Of a stretch of 64,000 nt of DNA, positions 52,973-62,172 are shown piece after piece. The stretch lies in assembly GCA_040384585.1 (NCBI GenBank), contig JAZKJD010000016.1:1-64000 (forward strand), read 5' to 3'. Within the stretch, counting starts at the first letter, position 1, and each line of letters starts with the position of its first letter. A model generated the notes under the pieces. The model did no database searches. It was not told where the DNA came from and saw only the letters and a list, made by a program, of their open reading frames with translations. The translations under genes were made by a program, and so were the position numbers. Source of the stretch: JAZKJD01 sp040384585. GTDB taxonomy: Bacteria > Pseudomonadota > Gammaproteobacteria > Diplorickettsiales > Diplorickettsiaceae.

Positions 52973-53650
52973 TTATACATTCTTTCTTCGAATCCAGATT
53001 ACATTTGCTGCCATTTCGATATCCGCGTTAAAAATAACAGGCTCTGACGTTTTTCCAATGGGATTTAAGCAAGCAAGATTATAGCGACCTAAAGAATCCT
53101 GATAAATACGTCTAAAATATTGTCCGCCTCCTTTTAAATAAATAATACAATCCTTGTTAATAAGCATTTCCAATTCATTCATTGCTCTTAGTCTTCCTCC
53201 TACATAATCGCCCGGCTCATAATAGGGACTCATTTCATCGTTTGAAACAATCATAATTACAGCATTGTGATAGCGGTTTTTAAAAACATCAGCATCCTGC
53301 AGCATGGCAATTTCATCGTCTTCTTCTACAGGTAAAACAACATTACTTGGCGTAGAGAAATAATGACCCACAGAAAGTCTAACTGTGGGATCAAGTCCTT
53401 TTCCTTCGGCTATCCAATTCTCGTCAACCAATAAGCCTTCACTTTTATAAACAGTAACGCAGCGCTCAACCCCCTTTTTAGAGAGCCTAATTGTTCCATT
53501 TTCCCAAGATTTCAAAGTGATCTCTGGCAATTTATATTTTTTTTCTATATAAGCTCTCGTAAGACGTAGTATCGAACGAAGATATTTCAACCTTGATCCT
53601 GCTGTTTCCAAATTACGTTGGAGCAATGTTTGAGACATAATTTGAGCCAT
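52973..53650 (-). CDS. Regulator with HTH-like N-terminus and degenerate S24 domain
   Basis: A 225-residue probable transcription regulator. Residues about 15-75 resemble a Cro/CI-type DNA-binding domain (LKYLRSILRLTRAYIEKKYKLPEITLKSWENG). The C-terminal half has the LexA/CI S24 fold pattern MIVSNDEMSPYYEPGDYV, but the catalytic Ser position is Glu139 and the Lys position reads FRRIY, so self-cleavage should be lost. It may sense something by oligomerisation only. An ATG five codons in is an alternative start. It faces guaB divergently across 190 bases and converges on the LuxR-like gene. Confidence 0.7.
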   Translation of the reverse strand: MAQIMSQTLLQRNLETAGSRLKYLRSILRLTRAYIEKKYKLPEITLKSWENGTIRLSKKGVERCVTVYKSEGLLVDENWIAEGKGLDPTVRLSVGHYFSTPSNVVLPVEEDDEIAMLQDADVFKNRYHNAVIMIVSNDEMSPYYEPGDYVGGRLRAMNELEMLINKDCIIYLKGGGQYFRRIYQDSLGRYNLACLNPIGKTSEPVIFNADIEMAANVIWIRRKNV

Positions 53651-53840
53651 AATGATAAATCCCCTGATAAAAAGATATTTATTAGATGATAAAAAACTAT
53701 TTTAACTCAAATAGTTAACTAAAAATAGATAATAAATTGACGGCATACGCATTAAAAATATCCTATATTCTTTCACTACTGGACTTTATATAGTGCTATA
53801 AGGTACCTTTTACCGAATTTAACTTCGGTCCTATTATCAT

Positions 53841-55301
53841 ATGAAATTGATTAAAGAAGGCTTAACATTTGACGACATCTTGCTACTTCCTAACCATTCG
53901 GCAGTATTACCTAAGAATGTCACGCTAATAACGCAACTAACACCCACTATCACTCTAAAAAGCCCTTTAATTTCAGCCGCTATGGATACCGTTACAGAAG
54001 CAAAATTCGCTATTGCTTTAGCACAAGAAGGAGGTTTAGGTATCATACATAAAAATATGTCACCAGAAGCACAAGCCAAAGAGATCAGAAAAGTAAAAAA
54101 CTTCGAAAGTGGAATTGTTAGGAATCCCATCACTGTTGATCCAGATACCAGCATACGAGACTTGTTGCAGTTAATGGCAACGAACTTTATCTCAGGCGTC
54201 CCTGTTACCAAAAATCAACAACTACTAGGTATTGTCACCCATCGTGATAGTCGGTTTGAAAAAAACTTAGCGCTTCCGGTTTCACATATCATGACGCCAA
54301 AAGAACGATTAATTACCGTCAATAAAAAGGCCTCCACTGAAGAGATTATCGATTTATTACATCAACATCGATTAGAAAAAATCATAATTGTTGATGAAGC
54401 GTTTCATTGTTGTGGGCTTGTCACAGCCAAAGATTTGCAAAAAGCCAAAGAGAAACCATTATCAAATAAAGATAAACAAGGTCAATTACGGGTAGGGGCT
54501 GCCTTAGGGGTAGGGGCTGATACAAAAAAACGTGCCGCTACTTTGATAGAAGCTGGTGTCGATATGCTTTGTGTCGATACTGCACATGGGCATTCGCAAA
54601 GCGTTGTCGAAAGCGTTCAGTGGTTAAAAAAACAATATCCACTTGTTCCCATCATTGCTGGTAATATTGCAACGGCTAGTGCTGCCGAAGCATTGGCAAA
54701 GGCGGGTGCCGATGTCGTAAAAGTCGGTGTAGGTCCAGGTTCCATTTGTACGACGCGCATCGTTACTGGCGTTGGCGTCCCTCAGATTACCGCCATCATG
54801 GAAGTCGCTACCGCTCTAAAAGGAAAACCGGTCTCTATTATCGCCGACGGAGGGATCCGCTATTCAGGCGATCTCTGCAAAGCACTAGCGGCTGGCGCGC
54901 ATGCTGTTATGATTGGCAGCTTATTTGCAGGCACTGAGGAAGCCCCTGGCGACATAGAACTCTATCAAGGTCAACCTTATAAAGCCTATCGTGGTATGGG
55001 ATCTTTAGGTGCAATGCAACAAGGTTCATCTGATCGCTATTTTCAAGACAATATCGAAGCAAGTAAATTGGTCCCTGAGGGAATTGAAGGCCGCATTCCC
55101 TATAAAGGGCCTTTGCAAACCGTCATTCGTCACTTATTAGGAGGAGTACGCGCGGGAATGGGATATACAGGAAGTGCTAATATTGCTGAACTGCATAAAA
55201 AAGCACAATTCATAAAACTAACCGCCGCCGGTATGCGTGAGAGCCATGTCCATAATGTAAATATCACAAAAGAAGCACCCAATTATTTTAGAGAAAATTA
55301 A
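53841..55301 (+). CDS. guaB: IMP dehydrogenase
   Basis: Oxidises IMP to XMP with NAD, the rate-limiting step of guanine nucleotide synthesis. The 486 residues contain the catalytic barrel (1-90 and 205-486) interrupted by a CBS pair (about 93-202). The catalytic Cys lies in GPGSICTTRIVTG, the flap has RYFQ and GIEGRIPYKG, and the phosphate site has DGGIRYSGD. Length matches E. coli (488). guaA follows after 124 bases; I see no gene or clear terminator in that gap. Confidence 0.96.
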   Translation: MKLIKEGLTFDDILLLPNHSAVLPKNVTLITQLTPTITLKSPLISAAMDTVTEAKFAIALAQEGGLGIIHKNMSPEAQAKEIRKVKNFESGIVRNPITVDPDTSIRDLLQLMATNFISGVPVTKNQQLLGIVTHRDSRFEKNLALPVSHIMTPKERLITVNKKASTEEIIDLLHQHRLEKIIIVDEAFHCCGLVTAKDLQKAKEKPLSNKDKQGQLRVGAALGVGADTKKRAATLIEAGVDMLCVDTAHGHSQSVVESVQWLKKQYPLVPIIAGNIATASAAEALAKAGADVVKVGVGPGSICTTRIVTGVGVPQITAIMEVATALKGKPVSIIADGGIRYSGDLCKALAAGAHAVMIGSLFAGTEEAPGDIELYQGQPYKAYRGMGSLGAMQQGSSDRYFQDNIEASKLVPEGIEGRIPYKGPLQTVIRHLLGGVRAGMGYTGSANIAELHKKAQFIKLTAAGMRESHVHNVNITKEAPNYFREN

Positions 55302-55425
55302 AAATCCAGACTCATACACACTATAACTTCCTGCAGAATCCACTGTTTCACCGGACGCCTTCGAGGTCACGGTAAAAAAGTCTACAGCAACTTTAACCTT
55401 AAATAAAAAATGGAGAGCGATAACC

Positions 55426-56988
55426 ATGACCATCCCTCAAGAACGCATTCTGATCCTTGACTTTGGCTCCCAATACACGCCACTCATCGCTAGGCGCATT
55501 CGCGAACAACATGTCTATTGTGAAGTCCATCCTTATGACATGACTGAAGCTGAAATTCAGGCTTTCTCCCCCAAGGGTATTATTTTATCGGGCGGGCCTG
55601 AAACGGTTACCTTAGATACCACACCACGCGCGCCAAAAATAGTCTTTGATCTGGGTTGTCCAGTTTTGGGCATTTGTTATGGGATGCAAACCATGGCCGA
55701 ACAACTTGGTGGAAAAGTGGTTTCCTGCTCACATCGTGAATTTGGATATGCCCGAGCTGAAATTACAAGCTCTAGCAAATTTCTAGAAGATATTAGTGAT
55801 AAAGCAGAAAATTCTGCGCTTGATGTTTGGATGAGTCACGGCGATCACGTTGAGCAAGTGCCACCAGGCTTTATAATTATACTCCATACGTCCAATACAC
55901 CCATCGCGGGTATGGCGGATGCTAAAAGGCATTTCTACGGATTACAGTTCCATCCTGAAGTCACACATACACAACAAGGAAAAGAGATATTGGAACGATT
56001 TGTAGCAAAAATCTGTCACTGTCAACCCAGCTGGACAGCCCATAAAATTTTAGAACACGAAATAACAGAAATAAAACGGAAGGTGGGAAAAGAAAAAGTA
56101 TTATTAGCCTTATCTGGTGGCGTAGATTCTACTGTACTTGCTGCCTTATTACATAAAGCCATTGGCAAACAATTATTTTGTGTCTTCGTTAATACTGGAT
56201 TACTGCGAACTACCGATAAAGACTCAGCCATTCAGGCACTGGCTGATGATATGAAAATTTCAGTCGTAAAAATAGATGCATCCGACCGCTTTTTACATGC
56301 ATTGGTCGGGATCACCGATCCTGAAGAAAAACGCAAAGCGATCGGTAACCTCTTTGTAGAGATATTTGAAGCAGAGGCTAGTAAATGCCCTGATATCACC
56401 TGGTTAGCACAAGGCACTATCTATTCAGATGTCATCGAATCTGCAGGCACTTCTACACAAAAAGCCCATGCTATTAAATCTCATCATAATGTCGGAGGGC
56501 TCCCTGATACACTAAAGCTTAAGCTACTAGAACCCTTACGCGAATTATTCAAAGATGAAGTTTGCCAGTTGGGACTAGAATTAGGCTTACCACCCGTTCT
56601 GGTCTATAAACACCCCTTTCCAGGTCCTGGTTTAGCGATACGCGTTTTAGGTGAAGTAAGCCAAAAAAATATCGATTTAGTACGTAAAGCCGATGTTATC
56701 CTCCAAGAAGAGCTACGAAAACATAAACACTATGACAAAGTAAGCCAAGCTTTCTGTGTGTTTTTACCGGTAAATTCCGTAGGAGTCATTGGGGACGCAC
56801 GCCAATATGCACCAATCATTGCTATACGCGCCATTGAAACTATCGATTTTATGACGGCCAGATGGGCACATCTTCCTTATGCGTTGTTAGAAACAATATC
56901 TAATCGAATTATTAATGAAGTTCCGGGTATTTCGCGCGTGGTTTATGATATATCAGGGAAACCACCAGCGACTATCGAATGGGAATAA
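55426..56988 (+). CDS. guaA: GMP synthase (glutamine-hydrolysing)
   Basis: Converts XMP to GMP. The 520 residues (E. coli 525) hold a class I glutamine amidotransferase (Cys in GICYGMQTMA; His-Glu in QFHPEVTHT), an ATP pyrophosphatase domain with the P-loop LSGGVDSTV near 228-236, and a C-terminal dimerisation domain ending PPATIEWE. A GGAGAG ribosome binding site precedes the ATG. It follows guaB as an operon partner. An R3 repeat begins 26 bases after the stop. Confidence 0.96.
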   Translation: MTIPQERILILDFGSQYTPLIARRIREQHVYCEVHPYDMTEAEIQAFSPKGIILSGGPETVTLDTTPRAPKIVFDLGCPVLGICYGMQTMAEQLGGKVVSCSHREFGYARAEITSSSKFLEDISDKAENSALDVWMSHGDHVEQVPPGFIIILHTSNTPIAGMADAKRHFYGLQFHPEVTHTQQGKEILERFVAKICHCQPSWTAHKILEHEITEIKRKVGKEKVLLALSGGVDSTVLAALLHKAIGKQLFCVFVNTGLLRTTDKDSAIQALADDMKISVVKIDASDRFLHALVGITDPEEKRKAIGNLFVEIFEAEASKCPDITWLAQGTIYSDVIESAGTSTQKAHAIKSHHNVGGLPDTLKLKLLEPLRELFKDEVCQLGLELGLPPVLVYKHPFPGPGLAIRVLGEVSQKNIDLVRKADVILQEELRKHKHYDKVSQAFCVFLPVNSVGVIGDARQYAPIIAIRAIETIDFMTARWAHLPYALLETISNRIINEVPGISRVVYDISGKPPATIEWE

Positions 56989-57014
56989 AACCATCATCTT
57001 TTGCCTGCTTTCAT

Positions 57015-57158
57015 TAGACCTCTTTCAAAACCCAGTTATGGGCTTGAGTTCGAGGAAAACGATTTGGGAAGACCGGAGTTTACTAAAGTCAATGAGGACC
57101 GCAGCAAATCGTTTAACAATGAAGTCAAGTCTATAACGCAGGTTTTGAAAGAGGTCTA
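57015..57158. repeat. R3 full copy with perfect 16-base terminal inverted repeats
   Basis: Ends AGACCTCTTTCAAAAC (from 57016) and GTTTTGAAAGAGGTCT (to 57157) are exact inverse complements, flanked on both sides by ATT, a possible 3-base target duplication. The interior has no complete gene. This is the intact reference for R3. Confidence 0.9.
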
Positions 57159-57263
57159 TTTTGAAATTCTTTAGGCATAGCTATGTAGAACCCAATTTTG
57201 ACTTTAGGCTCCCCGTTCAATAGACTTCAAGCTAATCGTACTTGACAGTAATCGTTATAACTT

Positions 57264-58340
57264 ATGTTACAACTTGTTAAAACCTGGTTATCAAGGTATA
57301 TCCTTGATCCAGAATTAGCCATTTTATGGTTATTTTTACTTTTTATTGTCGTAATATTTACCTTTCTTGGAAAAATTCTAGCGCCGGTATTAGTGAGTAT
57401 TGTCATTGCCTATTTATTACAGTGGCCCATCAGTTCTTTAGAAAAACTTCGTTTTCCTAGATTAGCTGCTGTTTTAGGGGTATATATTTGTTTTCTAGGC
57501 ATCGTTATTTTAGGAATTATCTTTTTATTACCTTTACTATTTCGTGAATTAAGTAACTTAGTCGCCGAATTACCCAATATGGCAGCACGGGGACAAGAAA
57601 TTTTAATATATCTACCCACACGTTATCCTGATTATATTTCAGCAGGGCAAATTCAAGACTGGATACTACAGTTTAAATCTGGACTAACCCATTTTGGTCA
57701 GTGGATACTTTCAGCATCATTAACCTATATCCCCAATATTATTGCCTTTGCTATTTATTTTGTGTTAGTTCCGCTATTAGTTTACTTTTTTTTATTAGAT
57801 CAGGAAAAAATTATAGAGTGGTTCACGCAGTATTTACCGGAAAGACGCCGCTTAATTTCACAGGTTTGGACAGAATCCTATGAGCAAACTGGAAATTACG
57901 TGCGAGGGAAAGCGTTAGAAATGCTAATTGTTTGGATCGTTACTTATCTAGCTTTTGCAGTACTTGGTCTACAATATGCCATGTTGCTTAGTGTATTAGT
58001 CGGTATTTCCGTTATCATCCCTTACATCGGTGCAGTCATGGTGACCATCCCAGTCGTTATCATTGATTTTTTACAGTGGGGCTGGACGGCACATTTTACC
58101 TATCTTATTGCTATCTATGCAGCCATTATCACCTTAGATGCCAATGTGTTAGTCCCATTTTTATTCTCCGAAGCGGTTGATTTACATCCTGTTACCATCA
58201 TTATTGCCGTGCTCATCTTTGGTGGGCTACTTGGATTTTGGGGAATATTTTTTGCAATTCCTTTAGCCAGCGTGATAAAAGCCATTTTACATGCAGTCTC
58301 TTATAAAAAACCGGTTTCTGCCAAACAATTAAATTTCTAA
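57264..58340 (+). CDS. AI-2E-family transporter / PerM-like permease
   Basis: Inner-membrane protein of 358 residues with about eight hydrophobic helices. The AI-2E (PF01594) pattern is visible: paired N-terminal helices (about 18-55), a central amphipathic region with PNMAARGQEILIYLP (about 100-140), helices with FAIYFVLVPLLVYFFLLDQ, then the YIGAVMVTIPVV segment and a C-terminal GLLGFWGIFFAIPLASVIKAI. Members include PerM, TqsA and the proton antiporter group, so the substrate is unknown and autoinducer transport should not be assumed. The gene appears monocistronic; an R1 copy follows its stop. Confidence 0.85.
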   Translation: MLQLVKTWLSRYILDPELAILWLFLLFIVVIFTFLGKILAPVLVSIVIAYLLQWPISSLEKLRFPRLAAVLGVYICFLGIVILGIIFLLPLLFRELSNLVAELPNMAARGQEILIYLPTRYPDYISAGQIQDWILQFKSGLTHFGQWILSASLTYIPNIIAFAIYFVLVPLLVYFFLLDQEKIIEWFTQYLPERRRLISQVWTESYEQTGNYVRGKALEMLIVWIVTYLAFAVLGLQYAMLLSVLVGISVIIPYIGAVMVTIPVVIIDFLQWGWTAHFTYLIAIYAAIITLDANVLVPFLFSEAVDLHPVTIIIAVLIFGGLLGFWGIFFAIPLASVIKAILHAVSYKKPVSAKQLNF

Positions 58341-58343
58341 AAT

Positions 58344-58553
58344 ATATACCGCTCGTACTTGAAGATGCGAACTCTTCGAATTCACAGCGAGCGGTATAAC
58401 CTATCACTTAACGAGGAAAAACCAAGCTTCCGCCCGTTATTCAAGGGGAGGGAGAAATCGCGATTCTCCCCTTGAAAATCCCCGTCGCGCAAGGAAAGCA
58501 CTTGAAAATGCCATCTCGCATCTTCAAGTACGAGCGGTATATATGCCCGAAAA
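58344..58553 (-). repeat. R1 full copy (inverted) between permease and bcp genes
   Basis: Begins TATACCGCTCGTACTTGAAGATGCGAA and contains the CTCCCCTTGAAAATCCCCGTCGCGCAAGG block. It ends with a second R1 terminal arm (CTTCAAGTACGAGCGGTATATA) where the TGCAATGGGTATA end is expected, so it looks like a recombinant of two copies. Confidence 0.87.
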
Positions 58554-58561
58554 GGAAACCA

Positions 58562-59026
58562 TTAATCCAACTCTGCCACTGCCTTTAACACTGCCTGGAC
58601 ATGGCCTGGCACTTGAACCTTTCGCCACTCACGGCATAAAGTTCCTTTCTTATCAATCAAAAAAGTGCTACGTTCGATGCCGCATGTTTTTCTACCATAC
58701 ATAGTCTTTTCTTTTAATACGCCATAAAGTTCACATACTTTTTCATCGGGGTCAGATAATAACTCAAAAGGAAATTGCTGCTCTGATTTAAACTTCATAT
58801 GTAGCTTTACTGTATCACGAGAAACGCCTAAGATAATCGTATTAAGTGAAGCAAATTTTTTATAATGCTCAGTAAAGTCTTTGCCTTCCTGAGTACATCC
58901 AGAGGTACAATCTTTAGGATAAAAATATAAAACAACATTTTTACCAAAAAGACTGCTTAAACAAATAGTCTCACCACTCGTTGCTGGTAAACTAAACTCA
59001 GGGGCAGGTTGGCCAATAGCTAACAT
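58562..59026 (-). CDS. bcp: Thiol peroxidase BCP (peroxiredoxin)
   Basis: Reduces hydrogen peroxide and organic peroxides using thioredoxin. The 154 residues have the thioredoxin fold with the peroxidatic Cys44 in DCTSGCTQEG; the usual TPGC is TSGC here and Cys40 is an additional cysteine four residues before it. KTCGIERSTFLIDKKG near the C-terminus is conserved in BCP. Length matches E. coli (156). gcvR lies upstream on the same strand, as in E. coli, but a repeat block separates the two here. Confidence 0.93.
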   Translation of the reverse strand: MLAIGQPAPEFSLPATSGETICLSSLFGKNVVLYFYPKDCTSGCTQEGKDFTEHYKKFASLNTIILGVSRDTVKLHMKFKSEQQFPFELLSDPDEKVCELYGVLKEKTMYGRKTCGIERSTFLIDKKGTLCREWRKVQVPGHVQAVLKAVAELD

Positions 59027-59097
59027 TTTAAATCAACTTCCAAAGATTAAAAATACGAACGCACAGTATACACGAGAACTGAGTAGAGTTGCAGATT

Positions 59098-59366
59098 GAA
59101 AATTCAAGTGCGAAGAGTACTTACTCGAAGGAATTGGATTTTCAGCAAGGCGCCGCGAAGATGAGCAACCGGAGTGTATGTATAATACATGAGGATTGCG
59201 AAACAAGCGGGAACACAGCTGAAAATTCAAGTGCGAAGAGTACTTACTCGAAGGAATTGGATTTTCAGCAAGGCGCCGCGAAGATGAGCAACCGGAGTGT
59301 ATGTATAATACATGAGGATTGCGAAACAAGCGGGAACACAGCTGAAAATTCAAGTGCGAAGAGTAT
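59098..59366. repeat. 123-base tandem repeat, 2.2 units
   Basis: Units begin at 59098, 59221 and 59344 (the third is truncated after about 22 bases). The first two are essentially identical. Each carries GGATTTTCAGCAAGGCGCC near the middle and CTGAAAATTCAAGTGCGAAG at its edge, the layout of a diverged R4 element. The period of 123 (41 codons) keeps frames open on both strands, giving spurious reading frames of about 120 residues that I do not call as genes. Confidence 0.92.
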
Positions 59367-59370
59367 ACAA

Positions 59371-59886
59371 TTAATTTTTTTGTGGCTCCATAGCTACATC
59401 GAAATTTTGTTCGTCGCAAAATACAATAAAACTCTCGCGAAAATCAGCCACTAAATGATCGACAGGGAAACCAAAAGCCAAAGAAATAGCTAACATTGCC
59501 GCTTCTGTAATAGGCGCTTTATAAGATTCTACATGTATATTATAAAGCGTCACTCCTTGATCGGATAAAAACTGAACAAGCTTTGTTAAAACATCGGGGG
59601 TATCTGGCGCAACAATATAGGAAGAGTAGGGGAAACTATTAGGCTGGGCTGTACGAAACTGCGTACGGGAAACTAGTACCTGCCCAGTTTGCTTTTTTAT
59701 AACAGACTCAAATTTTGCTATGGTATTCCATGCTCCGCCAATCAACAAAGTCATTGTAACATGGGTAGCCGTGGTATTAACCCGCGCATCAACAATATGA
59801 CAACCACTATCGGCAACTTTTTTAAAAATTTCATCAGTAATCTGGGATTCATTAAGGCCTAGGATAACAACAACCAGGTTTTCCAT
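59371..59886 (-). CDS. gcvR: GcvR-like ACT-domain regulator
   Basis: Protein of 171 residues with two ACT domains (about 4-75 and 88-160), the architecture of GcvR, which in E. coli binds GcvA and represses glycine-cleavage genes. The first ACT begins LVVVILGLNESQITDEIFKKVADSGCHI; the second includes VAPDTPDVLTKLVQFLSDQGVTL. It is shorter than E. coli GcvR (190). Proximity to bcp supports the call. Neither gcvA nor the gcv operon is in the window, so its target here is unknown. Confidence 0.83.
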   Translation of the reverse strand: MENLVVVILGLNESQITDEIFKKVADSGCHIVDARVNTTATHVTMTLLIGGAWNTIAKFESVIKKQTGQVLVSRTQFRTAQPNSFPYSSYIVAPDTPDVLTKLVQFLSDQGVTLYNIHVESYKAPITEAAMLAISLAFGFPVDHLVADFRESFIVFCDEQNFDVAMEPQKN

Positions 59887-59987
59887 AAGTATTAATCATG
59901 TTTTTCTAACGAGGCCGGTAGTCTATTCTTTTTTAATCAGGTTGTCACTAGGGGGTCAGTAGAAAGCATTTCTCCTAAAAAAATCCC

Positions 59988-60129
59988 TAGGTTCTGTCTC
60001 TAAAGTCCCCTTGTCGCCATCTGCTAAAAACGGCTCAAAAATACTCATTTACGTTGTGTAAACTCCGTTTTTTTCGCTGTTTTTCGCCCTGCGGATGATG
60101 ACAATCATCACGTTAGAGACAGACCCTAA
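59988..60129. repeat. R2 full-length copy
   Basis: Ends TAGGTTCTGTCTCTAAAGT and ACGTTAGAGACAGACCCTA, with the GTCGCCATCTGCT and GTGTAAACTCCG segments inside. It occupies the middle of the 389-base gap between gcvR and the phosphopantetheinyl transferase gene. The remainder of that gap (60130-60275) shows nothing I can name. Confidence 0.87.
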
Positions 60130-60275
60130 CATTTTAGGAAAATTTACAATTGAATTTGTTGTTAAAATGGGGGCGGTGTCAACCACATTGACCAGCCAAT
60201 GCCTTGCTATAAGGGCCTAACAAATGAGTATTTTAAATATACCCCAATACCCCCACTTCCTTGGCCTTCAGTGAA

Positions 60276-61034
60276 TTACCACCTTCCATAAGGCCCAATA
60301 TAGCCTATCAAACGTTGCTGATAAGTAGAACTAACAATAGAAGCGGTATAAAGTTTATTAACATTCAAAGGAAATAGTCGCCAGGATAAATTCTCTTTCT
60401 TATTCATTGTCAAAGTTTCTAACCAATCATCAGCAGGTTTCTCATTCATATCAACTGATATATTGCTAGGAAAATTCATTAGACCTATTCCTTTTGCTTT
60501 TAAGTAGGCTTCCTTTCTAGTCCAGCAACGAAAAAAAGCTTTATTTTTCTCCTCTTGAGTTGCTAGTTTTGAAAAAAAATCCTTTTCTAAGGATGAAAAA
60601 ATAAATTTCTTTAAACTTTCTATAGAAATATTATCAGAATGATACTCTATATCAATGCCAATAGGGTCGTCTAAGGTTAACGCTATTAAAATAAGTTGAT
60701 GTGAATGCGAAATATTAAATTGTAGATTCAGCCAGTTCTGCTGTGCAGAAATCGCTGGCTTCCCTTGCTTGTTCAGTGTAAAGCTTAATTTCTCTGCTAA
60801 CTCATTCAAATACCTAGCAATCACCCAACGTTTCATAGAATGGGTGATTGCGTAAGAAAAACGGTCTTTTTCAAATTTAAATGAGCTTAAACGTTTATTC
60901 TCTTCTTCTGAAAGAACAACTAATCGGCCTTTATTTTTCTTGGAAACAGCGCTTAAACACGTCTTCCAAACATGTATTTCTGAACGAGAAATGCATAATT
61001 TCGAAGGCGATTTTTCCCATAAAAACTTATTCAT
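60276..61034 (-). CDS. 4'-phosphopantetheinyl transferase, Sfp type
   Basis: Transfers the phosphopantetheine arm of CoA to carrier proteins of polyketide or nonribosomal peptide synthases. The 252 residues (Sfp 224) show the Sfp-type two-lobed pattern: NISHSH at 107-112, the magnesium-binding GIDIE with Asp128 and Glu130, and the signature FRCWTRKEAYLKAKGIGL with Glu175 and Lys179. A broad-specificity Sfp-type enzyme, as opposed to AcpS, implies secondary carrier proteins. It is the last gene of the operon running off the right edge and starts 67 bases after the aldo/keto reductase. Confidence 0.92.
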   Translation of the reverse strand: MNKFLWEKSPSKLCISRSEIHVWKTCLSAVSKKNKGRLVVLSEEENKRLSSFKFEKDRFSYAITHSMKRWVIARYLNELAEKLSFTLNKQGKPAISAQQNWLNLQFNISHSHQLILIALTLDDPIGIDIEYHSDNISIESLKKFIFSSLEKDFFSKLATQEEKNKAFFRCWTRKEAYLKAKGIGLMNFPSNISVDMNEKPADDWLETLTMNKKENLSWRLFPLNVNKLYTASIVSSTYQQRLIGYIGPYGRW

Positions 61035-61101
61035 GATAATAGCTTTATTATTTAGCAGTAATTGAATTAACTGTTATCCCTTTTTTTATTATCAAATGAA
61101 A

Positions 61102-62157
61102 TTAATAAGTTAGCTTGAATTCTTGCATATCTAATTTAGGGTAGCGTAGACCTTTTCCTACCCCTATTGGCAAAAGCTGATTTATGTCAGATAACAGATT
61201 AGTATCCAGTTTCATCGTCAAGGCTACAATATTTTCAATTAAGTGCTCCGGATCTGCTGTACCGAAAACAGGATAAGCCAAAACATCAAAGCTTTTAGTT
61301 TGAGCAATAAGCCAAGCAATTGCTAACTGCGCTAACGAATAGCCATTGCATTGCGCTAGTTTACGCACGTTTTCCATCACTATTTGATTATGCACTAAAT
61401 GTTCCCCTTGAAAACGTTCTAATCCCTTTCGACAATCATTCTCAGAAAATATCATTGTCATATCTGTTGCTAAACCTCGACATAAAGGGCTATAAGCGAA
61501 GAAACTCATATTTTGTTCTTGGCATAAGCGGAATACACCATCGTTTTCTGGACCTCGATGTAAAAAATTATATTCTGTTTGAATGGCACTAATGCCATGC
61601 TTTCCCGAAGTTAAACGCCGTAATTGGCTATCGGCACGTAAAATAACATCTACATTAGCCTCGGATAGACCTACATAGCGAATCTTCCCATTAAGTAACA
61701 AAACCGACATGGCTTGCATACTCTCTTCAATTGTATTGTTTGCTTCGCTGATACGATGTAAGTAAAACAAATCAAGATAAGGCGTTTGTAGCCGAGCAAG
61801 GCTAGCTTCACACGCTGTCGTAATATATTGTGGACTAATATCCACTTCTCTATACCAAGCCTGCGTAGGATTAAGTTTAATACCACATTTACTGGCAATA
61901 AAAACCTCTTCTCTCGTCATTGTGGTATCTAAAAATTTTTTATTTAGCACTGTTCCAATAAACGTTTCACTATCTAAATTTCCATTTGAACCCAAATAAC
62001 AATCAGCCGTATCAATATGAAAAAAACCCTGCTGTAGCGCTTTATCTAACGTTTTGATTGACTTTTGTATATTCACAATACCATAAAGGTTCGATGTCCA
62101 CTTCATTCCTCCAATCGCTGCCGTAGGTATGGGTTTACCAGATTGTGTTATTAACAT
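61102..62157 (-). CDS. Aldo/keto reductase
   Basis: NADPH-dependent oxidoreductase of 351 residues with the AKR barrel. The catalytic tetrad is present: Asp and Tyr in HIDTADCY (about 48-55), Lys in IASKCGI and His in FYLHRIS. The C-terminal half carries the SLAQLAIAWLIAQ helix and a cofactor region near VFGTADPEHLIENI. In this operon it would suit reduction of the aldehyde released by the thioester reductase encoded upstream, or of a keto group on the product; that is inference from context. It starts 15 bases downstream of the methyltransferase. Confidence 0.85.
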   Translation of the reverse strand: MLITQSGKPIPTAAIGGMKWTSNLYGIVNIQKSIKTLDKALQQGFFHIDTADCYLGSNGNLDSETFIGTVLNKKFLDTTMTREEVFIASKCGIKLNPTQAWYREVDISPQYITTACEASLARLQTPYLDLFYLHRISEANNTIEESMQAMSVLLLNGKIRYVGLSEANVDVILRADSQLRRLTSGKHGISAIQTEYNFLHRGPENDGVFRLCQEQNMSFFAYSPLCRGLATDMTMIFSENDCRKGLERFQGEHLVHNQIVMENVRKLAQCNGYSLAQLAIAWLIAQTKSFDVLAYPVFGTADPEHLIENIVALTMKLDTNLLSDINQLLPIGVGKGLRYPKLDMQEFKLTY

Positions 62158-62172
62158 GTGCTATCTCTCCTC

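Noticed and set aside
57264..58340. Quorum-sensing autoinducer-2 exporter
   Set aside because: Only the broad AI-2E family is supported; members include ion antiporters and permeases of unknown substrate.
59033..59454. Open frames of 121 and 128 residues on opposite strands with internal 41-residue repeats
   Set aside because: They are generated by a 123-base tandem DNA repeat whose period is a multiple of three. Both strands are open equally, there is no ribosome binding site, and the unit resembles the non-coding R4 family.
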